Origin: Larus michahellis
Taxonomy: Eukaryota; Chordata; Aves; Charadriiformes; Laridae
Direction: 5' to 3'
Assembly (NCBI RefSeq): GCF_964199755.1
Contig: NC_133897.1
Span: forward strand, 117,623,579-117,687,578
Length of the DNA stretch: 64,000 bases
In this document: positions 49,475 to 62,564 of the stretch, piece after piece
Layout of the letters: every line of letters begins with the position of its first letter
Position numbering within the stretch: position 1 is the stretch's first letter
Program-made: the position numbers and the translations under genes
The notes under the pieces: generated by a model
Database searches by the model: none
What the model saw: the letters and a program-made list of their open reading frames with translations, nothing else
What the model was told of the DNA's origin: nothing

Positions 49475-52400
49475 GTGAGTGGATGTTCTGATGCAGATTT
49501 TCACTGTTCTCTTAAAAGAGTATGACTAAGCTGTATAGCTCAAATTGTAGCAAACTGACAAAAAGCCCAGTTCCCCCAGCATCTGGTGCAAGCAGTTGCA
49601 TCCATGGCCTGGGCAGATGACAGAGCAGTTAGAATACAGGCCTGCACTTATCTTCGTGCTTTTTTGGGTCGCGTCATGCTGCACTTCTCCCATTAAAACA
49701 GATCTGATGTGTCCTTTGTTCCCAGGTAAAAGCAGCTACAGATCTGCTAGTCTGAAGGCGCAGCACCTGTGGCTTACCTTACATACAGGAGGGCAGTAAC
49801 TCTAGGAAGGGAAGTAGGTAGAAGACTGGCATCTGCTTGCATTCACCTTCTCCTGTTGCAACGATGGAATCTTTGTGTCTTCTCCTGAACGCAGTCAACC
49901 GGCCTCCGAGCAATGCTATTCAATGTCAGGGTGTTCTGCGGGGGTTGTCTTTTGGCAGGGGGAGCACAGAGGTAGGGTCAGGTTCAGCTGCTTTTCGGTA
50001 CTGGGTGAGTTCATGTGTGCTCCTCACATATGTCATTGTTAGAGTGCCCCCATTGCAGCTCTGACTCACCCTCCATGTACGGAGCTGATAGCGGTGCTGT
50101 CCTTAATACAAGTTTGAGAAATCTTCCTTTCCCATGATCAAAAGGCCTGTTTGTGGGAGAGAGTTTGGACGCTGTAGCAATGACTTCCTGCTGTATGAAG
50201 AATGGTGCTATTCTTTCCTCCCAAGCCCCAAACCCGTGTGCATCAAAGGTGAAAGGGCCAAGGTTCCCTTATCCTAGGAAGGTATGTATGTCCATCAGTA
50301 CCACTGATAGGCTTTCCAGAGAGGAAGCAACAAAACAAAGATTTTTAGGGAGCCTTTTGTTTCTGAGAAGTGGTTTTCTGATGAAGCTTAACTTGGGAAA
50401 GAAAAGCCACATGTCCTCGATGGAGATATGTAGCCAACATAGTCCATCATAGCCCCCTTCTGTGTTAGAAGTTATCCCCCAGGTAAAGGCTTGCCTTTAG
50501 AAGAGGTCCTGGCCTTGGACATGCTGGACCATGCTTATCCTCCCGTCTTTGCTTTTACATTGACTTGGCTGCTGTCTGGGTTGCTCTGCTTAGACCACTT
50601 CTGCCAGCTTTATTTCTTTTTAATTCTCTGAAAGTGCATTGTAGGAGAACAATCGTCATGATCAGTTCTGCCCTGTAGTCTTCTGGTCATCACATGCCTC
50701 TCGGGTGATAGCTGGGAGTGGTGGGACTACTTAGTAGTTGGCAGCGGTCTCCCTAAGAGGCTGAAATTTCTGGGACTGCTTGTAACTGCTGCTTTTGTCA
50801 GTTTTTCATCTTTTACAGTGAGGGAGTGGGATCCATGGAGAAGCTTCATGGAGGTTAGATGAAATCAACTGATTTAAGTTAACTTCAGTTGCTTTTCTAC
50901 TTCTTAATGGTAGAGTCATTCTGGGAGGGAATCTGCCCTCTTCCTTGCTAGAGGAACCTTTTCAAGGGCTTGCCAAGCAGTGGTAAGCAAGCTGACCCTG
51001 CTCAAGGCTACGCGAGGCCAGGTGGAAACAGTGTGTGCGACACCAGTCTGAAAGTATGAAGCAACATGTGATAGATTAGACAGAAGCTTGGAAAGAAATA
51101 GGCTTTCTGGTGATTTATGCAAACTTATAGTTGGCTTTAATAATATGATTCTGAAAATGATTCATATGCTAAAGAAATTAATTTAAATATTTTAGGAAGC
51201 TTTCTTTTTTTTTTCTTCTGAGAACTTAAGGTTTCCTCTGAAATCCTTTTCTCCTAAAATGTATTTTGTGATTGTGTTTGGTTTTCCTTGTTTCCTCAGA
51301 GAACTGAGTGACTGAAAAAAGGAGGGACTGATTGACCTAAAAATTGAACTTCTGAAGCCTAAGCTAATGTCTCAAAACCTGAGATGTCCTTCCTCCTGCA
51401 TATGGCTGGATAAAATGTGCTCTTTTATAACCTGCTGGCTTGTTGCTGTTGTGGATGTGCTTACCATTGTAGAGATGAGCCTGTTTCTGGACACCTGATT
51501 GCAGTCAGGAGTGGGGAATAGCAACTCCTTTCTATATATATCCACAAAATGTGTGAATGAATAATGCAAGAAGTGTTATTCCGTACATAATGACTAATTG
51601 GATTTAATTAAGATTATTTTTTTATTTAACTTGGAAGTTGCAGTTGCCTGGAGAAATACTGCTGGTTTGCCCCATGAGCAGGTGAACCAGTCTTGTAAAA
51701 TGGGCTTTGAGGGTGTAACTTTGGTATTTATTAATGATGTTTAACATGATCCTGACATTCATATAGTGCAGTGTAAAAAAAGAGAGTCTGCACTATTGCG
51801 TGTAAAATGGGTGTTGCCACTGTGTGGTACTGCTTTATATATGTGTGTAAATGACTGCAGAAGATTGTAAATAAACGGAGGTAGTAGCTCTTACATGTAT
51901 CAATGATATCCTGAAATGGCAATTCCTATGAGTGGAACAGAAATACGTTATCAGTTGGAAGAGTGAATGTAAGGCAAGGTAAGACCAGTATCTCTGAACT
52001 CGTCTCTTTGATGCAAAGATTTTTGTCATCACATGATGAGCAAGTAGGCCACAATTTCTACTTCTTTTTTTTTTTTGTTTTCCTACTGAGCAATAATATG
52101 TTCCTTCCCCTCTCTTTTTCTCGCTCTCCAACACTACTATGCTTTATCACTGTATCTAGGATGTTGATCGGGCTTTTAGAGAAAACTTAGTTCTGATTAA
52201 TAGGCAGATGTTTTGGTTGGCTGTGTTGCTGTGCATTTGTAATTTGTCGTTGACTGTAGAATTCGTGGGTGCGGAGAGTAGCTGACTTTCTCTAGCTTTC
52301 TGAACAGACCTGGTTTGTACTTGGGGGGAGGAAACTGGATGTAAAGCTGTATGTGTAAAGTTCAAGGAGCATTTAGGTGTTTCTAGGGGTTGGGTCTAAC

Positions 52401-55227
52401 ATAATCCAGATGGTTGAGTTTCTTGCTCATTTTTACAATGCTTTTGCCTGGAGCTTTTTTTTTTTCAGATTGTTTTCCCAAGTGACCAGATAGCAGCAAA
52501 GAGCAAGGGGATGGACCTGGAATTAAGCCGGCTAAAGCCAGCGGTTGAGAGATCTTTGTTCTGTTCTGTCTTGCCCACAAGCTTCCCAACAGACCTCGGT
52601 GGGGGTGGGGACATGGAACTCAATTCTTTATCTTCTTGATTTTCTTTTCCCCCCTCCATGAGTAAAATGGAAATATAGTGTTACTTAAATGAGCAGCTAA
52701 ATTCTTCTTAGTGTTGGTGTTGAATTGACGTACCCTGTAAAGCCCATAAATAAACTCTGGGATTACGGAAATGTCCTGCATGGGTATGTTGGCTTTTTAT
52801 TTTTCTTGCAGTCCACTTGTTTAAAGTGAATTATCTTTTAAGTCCCAGGAAAGTGGCTCTTCATTTTACTCTTGGAATGTGACTTATTAGTGATATGCAG
52901 AGGGGTCAGTGGTATAAATAATGCTCGTTTCGAGGCTTGTTGGGTGCAAAGGGGGGTGTGTGTCTCACAGTGAAGAGAGCTGTTTTGTTTGGTGTGGCTA
53001 ATCAGGAGTGAGGCTGGAATTGCTCATAGCTGTCATTCAGGTTTTGTTTCAAAGTCCAAGGACCTACTGGGAAAAACAAAAAGCTAATGAAAGCTGACTG
53101 TATTTCAGCTCAAACCCTGTGGAATCCAAAATGATGTCCTGACACTCCGCGTATTCTTATTCTCCGGCATTCCCATGGTTACTAAGGTAACAGGTTTTTA
53201 GGGGCTTTACATCTTCATTGTCAAGTATTTGCTACACTTATTGTTGCTGTTTGCAGATTAGGGCAATTTAAACAATGCCTTTTGAAATGGGGACCAAAAA
53301 ATACAAAAAGAAATATAGTAGGAATAGATGTAATGAATCAATTACCCTCTCTTGTTTAAATTTTCAGTGCTACTTCTCAGAAGCTACACACAAAATCTCA
53401 CATTGGTTTAGTGTAGGGATTTTAGGCATGGAGAAATGCCTTTTTTAAGGTGTGTTCATTACAGGACTCTTTGAATACAGATGTGAAGAGTACCATGTGT
53501 GACTTAGTGCCTTTTCGAACCAACAGAGTTGTGAAGAAACTTAAATTCATATTTGCATCAGGGTGTTGCTTCTCCTCTTATAATACATCTAAGACAGTTA
53601 CCTCAATCTTGTAAACGGTGTTACTTTTGCATTAACTGCATCTGTGAAATCATACTTTAAAAATTAAGCAGCTGGGGAAAAATAGGAAAATACTTTTTCT
53701 AAAAATGTTTAACTACATGCAGAACTTTGTAGCCAAACATTCTTTATTGATGCTTCTCTGTGTCCATTTAGCTCAGGCAGAAATATGCTTGTTCACATCT
53801 TCCCTGGAAAACTGGATTGTGGAGGAGATGGCCAGGCTTGTAAGCATATCTGCAGGATGATGACTTTTTAAGTTGATTTAGTTTCTGCTACATTCTTGAA
53901 AGTTTGTGCATTGCTGTAGCAAGCATCTTCTGCATCTGTGGTAGAAGAGCCGTTTTTTAAAAACTTGGTGCAAATGTTGACTTTTGAAACTAGTGAGAGC
54001 TTTATATCACACGGATTTGTGGGTTGACTGTTAGATGAGTAAATTTAAGCTTCTTGGGTCATAGTTTTCTTTCCATAAAATATAGATAATGCCCAGATAC
54101 GAGTTTAGAAGGAAAACTGTAGATCTCAAACTGTGCGTATAAAGTGCTACAGGAGGTTTTGATGCTGTATATATAAGATTACATGCTCAGATCATGACAT
54201 GCAAGAGATAAGGTTGGAACTCCTTCTATTCATGATTTCCCAGTGTTTCAGTTAAGGTACATTTTAATTTTTATTGCTATTAAACTATTAAAACTATTTA
54301 ATCATACATGTGCTTTAATTAAAAAACATAAAATTCACTCCACTCATACGCAGACACCTAGTGCTATGATTGTATATATATAACATAGTTGAAATAATTG
54401 CTACTTTTGTACAAAGGATGAAGTTTAAGTCTTTATTGTTTCATTGGTGTTTTTCACTATGGTTTCTTTTCTCCGCTCCTTTTGCCTCCTAAACCGTTTT
54501 TTGCTCTTTGCCTGCTGCAGTTTAAAGCATTTAAAGCATCAGAGTTTGTTAGCACCTTGCTGTAGAGCTGCTTATGGCTGATGTTGCTAGAAAGATAGTG
54601 TGAACAGAGTTGGAAGAGGCAGGGGAAACTAACGCTGTTGTTAAAGCTCTTTTTTAGATTAAAAAATATTACTTCAAACATATTAAATCATTTGCATTTC
54701 TGATCTTTCTCATTGCTAGTAACTGAGTTTGCATCTTTTCATTTAACAAACAGAGCTGCTTATTATATATTAATATATGCAACCTGTGCTCATCTTTAAT
54801 TCTGTAGCTAGCAGTAGCATTTCTCACCCTGCACAAAAGCCCTTGTTTAAACTAAGTTTTGTTAAAACAAAATCTCTTTTCAAACTGTATGACCTACATG
54901 CCAGAATTTCAGAGTAAGTAATCCTACAAAGTAATTTTCTAGAACAAGCAGCATTTTTCCTGTGACTGAAACAGTGTTTTTCATTTGCTGTCTCTTCTTC
55001 CTTTATAATAAAGCTGTGTCAGAGTAATCAGCTGAAAGATTAGAGTTGCTGCGAGACTGAATGTGTGAAGCGGGTTTGGGATTGAGTTTGGATGCAGTTT
55101 GTTTTGTAGCTTTCCATGCTGCCATCTCGGACATCGTAGCTGTTTTCATGCTGACTGCTGTGCATGGTCTGAAGCAGAATGTATGCAGCTGAGATATGCT
55201 ATATAATGAGTCCTTTTTGCCTCGCAG
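49475..55227. other. Predicted second intron, nothing recognised
   Basis: AT-rich intron-like sequence. An acceptor-like site at 51,298-51,299 (TTTCCTCAG followed by AGAACTGAGTG) has no donor at reasonable distance. T-runs occur near 52,067-52,077. A weak CTCF-like CATGTGGTGGCACTAG lies near 55,347-55,362 in the next interval. No repeat family is identified. Confidence 0.45.
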
Positions 55228-55274
55228 AACTGTTTCTAGTTGAGAAGAATCCTACCAGACTGGGGAAGATACAG
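55228..55274 (+). other. Weak candidate third leader exon
   Basis: TTTTTGCCTCGCAG| is a fair acceptor and ATACAG|GTACTG a fair donor, defining 47 nt without ATG. The size is small and the pyrimidine tract short. Chance pairing of splice-like sites in intronic DNA is common, so this is only a candidate. Confidence 0.2.
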
Positions 55275-55279
55275 GTACT

Positions 55280-58200
55280 GTTACTCTCTGTGTCATTGAC
55301 ATGAGTCCGTTGCTGTATGTTCTGGAGCCCTTTATTGGGCAAACCCATGTGGTGGCACTAGTGGTGGGCGAGATCCCCATGCTGCTGAAATAAATCACCA
55401 CCACCATCCATGCTGTTTTCATCTAGGCAAGACTCTCACTCTGAAATTATGCCCTTAGATTACATTTTTTATAAAGGCAGGTTGTATAAACAACATACTT
55501 GCTGCTCACTTGTGGCTAAATATAGTTCCTCTGGAAGCACGAGCTGGAGAGGGCCTGTTCAGTGTAGCTTTTTTACAGCTTTGCAGATGTTGCTGGCAGT
55601 GGCTTGTGCTTAGCTAGGCAAGAAGTAGTTACCCATGTTTAGTGACAAGTGTCACTAACCCCAATATCAGCAAGAGGTAACTTTCGTGAGGTAGATGAGA
55701 CTTAGGAGGCTATTGTGCAGATACTCTTAAGTAGGGAGCAGATTACCCCAGAAAAAGGGAGGTGACAGATGGGTGGCTGACACCAGAAGGGTGAACCTGA
55801 ATGCAGACAGAATTATTCCCTGCAAGAAAGGACAGAAGGTGCTTGGCGTGCACCTCTCACAAATTATCATTTTGAAATGTTTGTAGGAAAGCCTTTGATT
55901 TGATTAGGTCATTTTCTTAATAGTTCTACACTTGTGGTTGTTATATTGCCCTGGACGAAGGTGTGATGTGACATCAAAAAGTCTGTGAACGTTTAGCTTT
56001 TATAATAAGCTGTTTTATATTAAGAATTAAGTCTTTCTGGTAAATATAAAAAGCTGAATGAAGGAATGCATATGTATGTATGGAAATATGTGTACTTCCG
56101 TGAGATTCCAGAAAGAATAGTCATCTTCCTTCCATCTCATTTGAAGCTATGTACAGTGTGGAAGAGAAATAAGGTATGCAACTCAAAAAAAATTCATGCT
56201 GTGCACCATAGAATTAGAGTAGCTTATGAAAATCTTAATCTTTGTTTTCATGATTTTTTTTTTTTTAAACTTGCTTAAACCTGTTGTCACACTTGCAGGG
56301 CTTCTTTTACTTAAATTGCCTGAAAGTTTTACAACAAGAGGGGAAAACAAATTCTTTATACCTTGCAAAGCTTTTGAGATCCAAAGCTACTAGTATTCAA
56401 CATGTGGCAGTTGTAAGCTTACTAGGAGCGCTTGTAAATTCCTTAGTTGGCAGGGGGGAGGGAAGTCACCAAAGTGTTAAGATTGTGAGGACAGACTTGA
56501 ATGCAGAAGGGTCCACAAGAACTTGTTTGTTTGTTGTTTTTGTTTTTTTTTTTTAAAACAAACCTGAAAATTCATACTGCTGTTCTACAAACTTGGAATA
56601 ATAATTGAAAATTAATGTGGCAGGAGACTGTAGTAACCCCCTGTCAGAATTTTTCCATTCTGTAATAAATACCTTCATTCCTTGCTGGAGAAGGGGTGAA
56701 TGTTCGCCCATCTCCGGTGCACAGAGCCCCTCAGAGGAGACCAGAGGGAGCCTTCACTGCAGGGAGTGGGGAGGATGTCTGGGTGCCTTGTGTATGCTCT
56801 GGCATTCCAAATATAACCAAATATAATAAACCATTTGTGTGGCCCTCAAGGGATCCTTGCACTTTGCGAATGAAAACCAACCTTCTTCCTTCCCTCTTCT
56901 GCTTCCCCATCCAGAAGGCAGGAGCAAGTCTTAAGCAAAAATGGATTATTTTTTTTTAACCCATTTTTTTCTTCAGTTCTGTCTCTTTTGGGTTTTTTAA
57001 GCAACTTTTTAATGCTTAACAGTAGACTTCATTTACTTTTTTTTTGTTTGTTTAACAGTAACTTTATGTTCTAATCAAACTGAATTGCAATTGCTCATCA
57101 GGCAGAGGAAATAAATGGAGAACTGCGGAACTGGAAGCACAAAACTGTAATAGAATCAGAATTAGCAGCTGTTTCTTACTGCACCTCAGTGGGTACTTCA
57201 GGCTCGTGGGCTTAGATCAACATGTCCAGGCAGATATTGTTTGTTTCACATCTGGGAAATACAAGCTTACCTGATGGTTTGTAATAGCTATTAAAAAAAG
57301 AAAATGTCTAGTAACAGAGCAAAACTAATTTTCATAAAATTGGTGAGTATAGAGAACCTGTGTTTAAGCAAATAAGGGTAGGTAAACAGTGAGTGTGGCC
57401 AGTTTAAATTAGGCTGACAAAAATACTGGGTTTACTTCTGGGGGGGAAAAAAAAAAAACAGGGCGTAGGGGAAAAGAAGCAAATTTACCAATAATATGCT
57501 TCTTGAAAATATGTAAAGAGAAGCTGAGCAGTTAAAACTCCTTATTCCTTACGCCATCTTCCTGGATTTTTATTGTTGTATGTGTAACCCTGTTTTGATT
57601 TTTCTAGAGAGAAAGTTGGTAGGTGTCAGGTAGAGGGGATCCCATGGCTGAGGCTGAACTGTGAGTTTAACCAGACCTCCCTGCAGCATGTGGGCACCCT
57701 GTTTGAGGGTACCCAGCACACTTCTTTACTGCTCTCTTACCGTGCCAGCAGCATGGGAGCCGCTGGGGCAGGTAGGGTCTTCTCTTGCTGTCCCTGCTCT
57801 CTTGTTTGGCATAGGGAGCTAGGCTTAGACTAAGGGTTTTGCTTGTTATGCGTGGTTCTGCCATGTACAGAAATTAAAGAATTGTTATCTGAGATGTCAC
57901 TAGTTTTTATGAAATGTATGCCACTTTACTTTTTGGACAAAACGTAGTTGCCCAGACCCAGAATCTATACATTTACTTATGCTGTCAATGCAGCAGTGCT
58001 GCCTCGGGCCTTGTATGCGAATGGTCCTGAAACACGGCATGAGAAAACATCTATTTATTATGTGGAAGTTACAGTCTGAACAAAAAAAAAAAAACCAACA
58101 ATAACAGAAACCCTATTTTGCTTCACATAAATTCACAGCAAATCTTCTATGCAGTCAAGTGGAAGAGCTTTCCTTTATCTAGAAACCTATGGCTCGTGTT

Positions 58201-60435
58201 TAAAGCATGTGTATCCTTGCCATCCTAACTAATAGAGTATTTAATTTCAACAAGGGGCAAGCAGAATTGCTATGTTAGAGAAGGCAAATGTTATGTATGT
58301 AGCAGGCATCTTGTAATATATTGCAGGTACCAGATAAGCTTCAGTAATATATATTTCATTAGGGCATGACACTGACTTTGACACAAAGTATTTTGGACCG
58401 GGAAATCCTGAGGACAGAATTCTTCACTTCTTCATGCTGCCCTGTTCTGCTCCTCAACTACATCTCTCTCGCACTTTAAAATGGTGCCAGTATCTTCAGT
58501 TAAGGTTCTCATTGCCTGGTTTATAAGCAATTACACACAATAACTGGCGCTTCAGCCAGTCACCTTTGGAAAAAGAATAAGAAAGGATCGTTATGCTGAA
58601 AATGGGTGTTTAAATAACCAACAAATGAAAAGCTGCCTATTTGTTAGAGATTTTTCTTTGCTGAGCTTCAGCTTTTGATTTCATTCCATATTAGATTGAT
58701 GGGTTGGGTAGTGCCCGCAAGTATTCCAGGCATGGCTCTTGAAAGACACAATTTCCATTTCTGTTTATGAAAGTTGTAATAAACCGTATACCAGCATATT
58801 TAATACAGAGTCTAAGTGTGCTGGCTGAAGAGCTTGTTCTGCTTTTCTTTCCATATAGGAATTACTTGATTAGCCCATGTGGAACATTGCCTTTCTGTCA
58901 ACTTTTTAGATTCCATTTTAAATGCCTTCTGAAGACTTCTCTTTCATGATAATCTTAAGAAAGGAGACTATCTGGTGGAAACCTTTCTCTTGAAAATAAG
59001 TGTTTTGGACAAACTGAGATATGTTAATGCAATCATAAGAAACTTATACCTTCAGATGAGGCATTAAGTAAGCACATGTTCTTCCCTTCAACACACTGAT
59101 CAGTGATTAGATTGTAGGAGATTCTACTGGGTGCTTTGTGTGTGTTTTTAGAAATGTATGTGTAATATTTCTGTATGTATCTGTCTAGAGCTATGTAAGT
59201 AAGGGTGCCAATCTTGACTGAATTGAGAACAGAATTTTGCAACTTTGAGGTTTGTTGGTTTTGGTTTTTTTTTTGTTAAAAACATTGCTGTTGTTTTTTT
59301 TTAAATGGAAGATGTTTGAATGCCCTTATTTTTAGATGGCAGTCAGAGTATTTATTTCTTCCATGCCTCTTTAGATCTTTCAACAGTAAGATATTATCCT
59401 TCAGGGGGGTAGAGCATATTTACCTCAGTAAAATCCAGGTGTGGTTGAGCACCAGCGAAAACAAGTTCAAATGCCAAGTCTCTTGAATTGTGTTTGATTT
59501 ATTTTATGCATAGTTTGGGTGTTAAAAAAAAAAAATAATTGAAGTTAAACTTTGAGTTGACTTAGCTGTTTGCATTCTTACGCATTGTGTGCATTTCTGT
59601 AGTTGTCTCAAAAGTCTCTTTAAAGACTGAAAGTATGGGTAAAACCAACACAATGATTTAAATGCTGGAATGTTTAGCGTGCTCCTGGTTCAAACAAGGG
59701 AATAACTTTTGTTCTTTGTGGGTAAAACCAACCTAATGCTTTAGCAGAGATATAATTTCTAGAGAAACAGCCCACTATGAAACACATATGGATTAAAAAT
59801 TTGCATAATCTGAAGCTGATCTAAATTCTAGTAAATTGCTGTTTGTGAGTCTTCAAAAGAACTATTCACATGAGAAAATGCTGTTTGCCTGAGCCGTTAG
59901 GCAGCCTAGCAATTTATTCCCATTGATAAAGATGACTAATAAAGAGGCACAGACATTGCAGGATCAAGCTGTAAACTTCATGCCTGGCACACTGGCAGCT
60001 CTTCAAAATGTCTTTTATTGACAAACAAGTAACCATTTGCGTTGTGTCTTGCAGCCTATCTTGAACAAAGATGGAATGAAATGTAAGAATGTTCTTTGGT
60101 TTTGGTGAAGTGGTTTTCTCTAATGGGAGAGCAGAACATAGAAATGATTCAGGAACCGTTTTGAGGCTGCGGGATTTTACTCACTTTATGTTCTTAAAGC
60201 GGCCTGTGCTAAACACCATTTGCTATCAGAAACAGTGATTGAATAAACAGGGGTTTCTCCTCAATAACAGTGCATAAAGAAACCATTGATAATAAACAGT
60301 ACAAACCCATTCTTTTGTTTCTCATCCTCTTTACTTCCTATGAGCTGACTTCATGGAATTTCCATGCACAGCCCTTGTAACGAGGCAGTGTGGGGGCTCT
60401 GATAATCTGAGGAGCAGCTTTCCTTTTCACCCCGA
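55280..60435. other. Predicted intron, nothing firmly recognised
   Basis: AT-rich sequence with many T- and A-runs (56,257-56,268; 57,449-57,460; 58,082-58,094). Around 58,890-58,945 the plus-strand translation (FRFHFKCLLKTSLS) vaguely resembles the last segment of L2/CR1-clade LINE proteins, but too weakly to call. No coding exon is seen. Confidence 0.4.
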
Positions 60436-60439
60436 ACAC

Positions 60440-60624
60440 GATCGGGCAGAGGCACGGGTTGCCTGGAGCGGCTGTGCAGTCTTCCTCCTCTGAGGTTTTC
60501 AAGGCTTGACTGGGAAAAACCATGAGCAGACAGGTCTGCTCTCAGGGCTGACTCCACCGTCAGTAGGAGGTTGGAATAGAGACCTTCCGATGCCCATCTC
60601 TACCTGGATTATTCTGTGATTCTA
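60440..60624 (+). mobile_element. CR1 LINE 3' fragment (plus strand), diverged
   Basis: Blocks appear in CR1 order: GGGTTGCCTGGAGCGGCTGT, GAGGTTTTCAAGGCTTGACT, ATGAGCAGACAGGTCTGCTC, GTAGGAGGTTGGAATAGAGA, then GGATTATTCTGTGATTCT at the 3' end. Substitutions and small indels make it clearly older than the copy at 44,206-45,335. It has no usable reading frame and is in the sense orientation relative to the predicted gene. Confidence 0.85.
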
Positions 60625-60629
60625 AGAAT

Positions 60630-62488
60630 AAGCAACAGTTAAATCTGGCCTAATTAAATGCAAATCTTCCAAAAGGCAGTTTCCCATATGGGTTCAACAA
60701 AAGCAAAATCCTGTACCATTATATTTGTCTTCACTGAACCAGCTAGTGTATGTGCTCCTACTTGAGCCACTTGTACTCTCAATTTGTCTATAAAATGTAT
60801 ATGAGGCAGCTCCATGGTAAATTGTGCCTGGAGGGTGTTGCTTCTCTTGCAGTTCTGCAAGCAATGGTCTTGGATCTTCAGCATAGTAATGCCAAAGTGG
60901 ATTAGAGAGTTGAAATGACTCAGTCTCTCATCTGTGGAACAGTATTTCTGTGGATTGTGAGTGATCTTTGTAAAGTATTAAAGTTTTAGAAAAATCCTGA
61001 AAGAATGTCTGTATTATCGACATGGCAGCTCTTAAATCTGCGTGGAGAAACTATAGGCCGTGTAGTAGATTGAAAGTAAATTATTCATTGAGTAACCTAT
61101 TCTTTGACACTTAGTGCTTTAATAGAAAAGTGATTATAACATGCCTCGCTTATTCAGACTGTCCAAACTGGATGTATCTAATGATCATTAAATAGGTAAT
61201 TTTTGTAATATTTGCAGTAGCCTATGAATCTTTCTCATCATTAAGTATATGGAGTGCTACAGCCTATGGTTAGATAGATATTGGTGGAATACCCTTAAGG
61301 GAGAGAATTTGCTGTTTTTCAGCTCAGTAGTACTGTAGTAGTGTGAAACAAAGGCTGAACAAGTACAAAAGATTGGTTGTGGCTAACTTTGGTTTGTAGC
61401 AAGGGATACAGTGGAAACCAGCAGGCCAAAGGGGTTGTCTTCCATCTGTGCTGAAGATGCAAAGTCATGCTATCTAAAGGAAAAGAAAGATGACATTGCC
61501 CTTTAGCCTGGGTTTAATGTAGGTCAGTTGGGTCACCAGATGACATGACTTTAATGGCCAAACTGCTTTTAACAATTGCCTTGGGCAGTGTTTAATTTCA
61601 CTGATCTTTGCCAGCCTTCAGGAGAAGAGAGAGGAAAAATCCACCTTATCTTCTGGTTTTCACACGGTGTGTGCTCTGCTGCTTCTGTGATCTTTTATGG
61701 CTGGTTGGTATAGAGCAACATGTGCCGATGTGATTATCCACATACGAGAAGTCATTTACTTCCAGATTACTCACAACCCATCAGACCAGTTTGGTTTTTT
61801 TACCTCAGTTTTTTGCTGCTGAGGATCTCAGGGGCTGAGCAGGCAGTTAGGTTATAGTCACATCATCTTTGTAATTGCTTGTAATTTGTTCCTTCTGAAA
61901 AAGAGTTAAAACTCATTTATTTAATTCTTTACGTAGGTATACGTATATATATCTGTATTTATATTTTGATGACTTAATCCTCTTTTGTACTGAAATTTCT
62001 CCAACGAAACCTATTACCTGGTACACATTTTCTAGGTTGAAGATGCTGTATACTTAACATTGGTTTGTAATAAATTTCAGGCTGGTTTCACAAAAAGGTT
62101 TGTCAGCATTCTTGGACTGTTTGACTACCATATGCAGAATTTCTAGTCAGCTTAAGTTGACCTGTGATTTATTATCACTCTTTCACATGCAGTATTTTCC
62201 TTCTGGTTGCGAAGCACGGTAACAGAATGAATCACATCCCATAATAACATAAGAAGAAGGATAGAGCTGAATTCCGATAGTCCTACTTTTCTGTCCTGGT
62301 GATGGACTGGGATAATAGTACAGGGAATACAGAATATTCTCTTTCAGAAATTCCTCAGTATATATCCTAGAATGTTCATGTGTGTGTGTCTGTTTTGTAC
62401 AGATGCTCCGAATGGACTGTTGCTCAGAAACAATGTCTTGAGGTTGCAATAGGGAGTGCTATTAACATGCTAGCTTAATGGTCCGTAA
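60630..62488. other. Predicted intron, nothing recognised
   Basis: AT-rich intron-like sequence. A short alternating TATACGTATATATAT stretch lies near 61,939-61,953. Open frames such as 60,654-60,884 minus show no domain signature. Confidence 0.45.
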
Positions 62489-62561
62489 TGGTGGTGGTGG
62501 TGTGGGGGGGGGGACAACAAAGAAAAGCAAATGTTGAGAGTCATTAAGGGGGGGGGGGGGG
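62489..62561 (+). repeat. (TGG)n and two long G-runs
   Basis: Several TGG units are followed by a run of 10 G (62,504-62,513) and, 34 nt later, a run of 14 G (62,548-62,561). Each G-run could pair within or between molecules into G-quadruplexes, and both are prone to sequencing and assembly error. Confidence 0.9.
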
Positions 62562-62564
62562 AGA

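Noticed and set aside
51290-51330. Splice acceptor-like TTTCCTCAG followed by AGAACTGAGTG
   Set aside because: No donor follows at a plausible exon length. The resemblance of its first bases to the exon at 49,364 seems coincidental.
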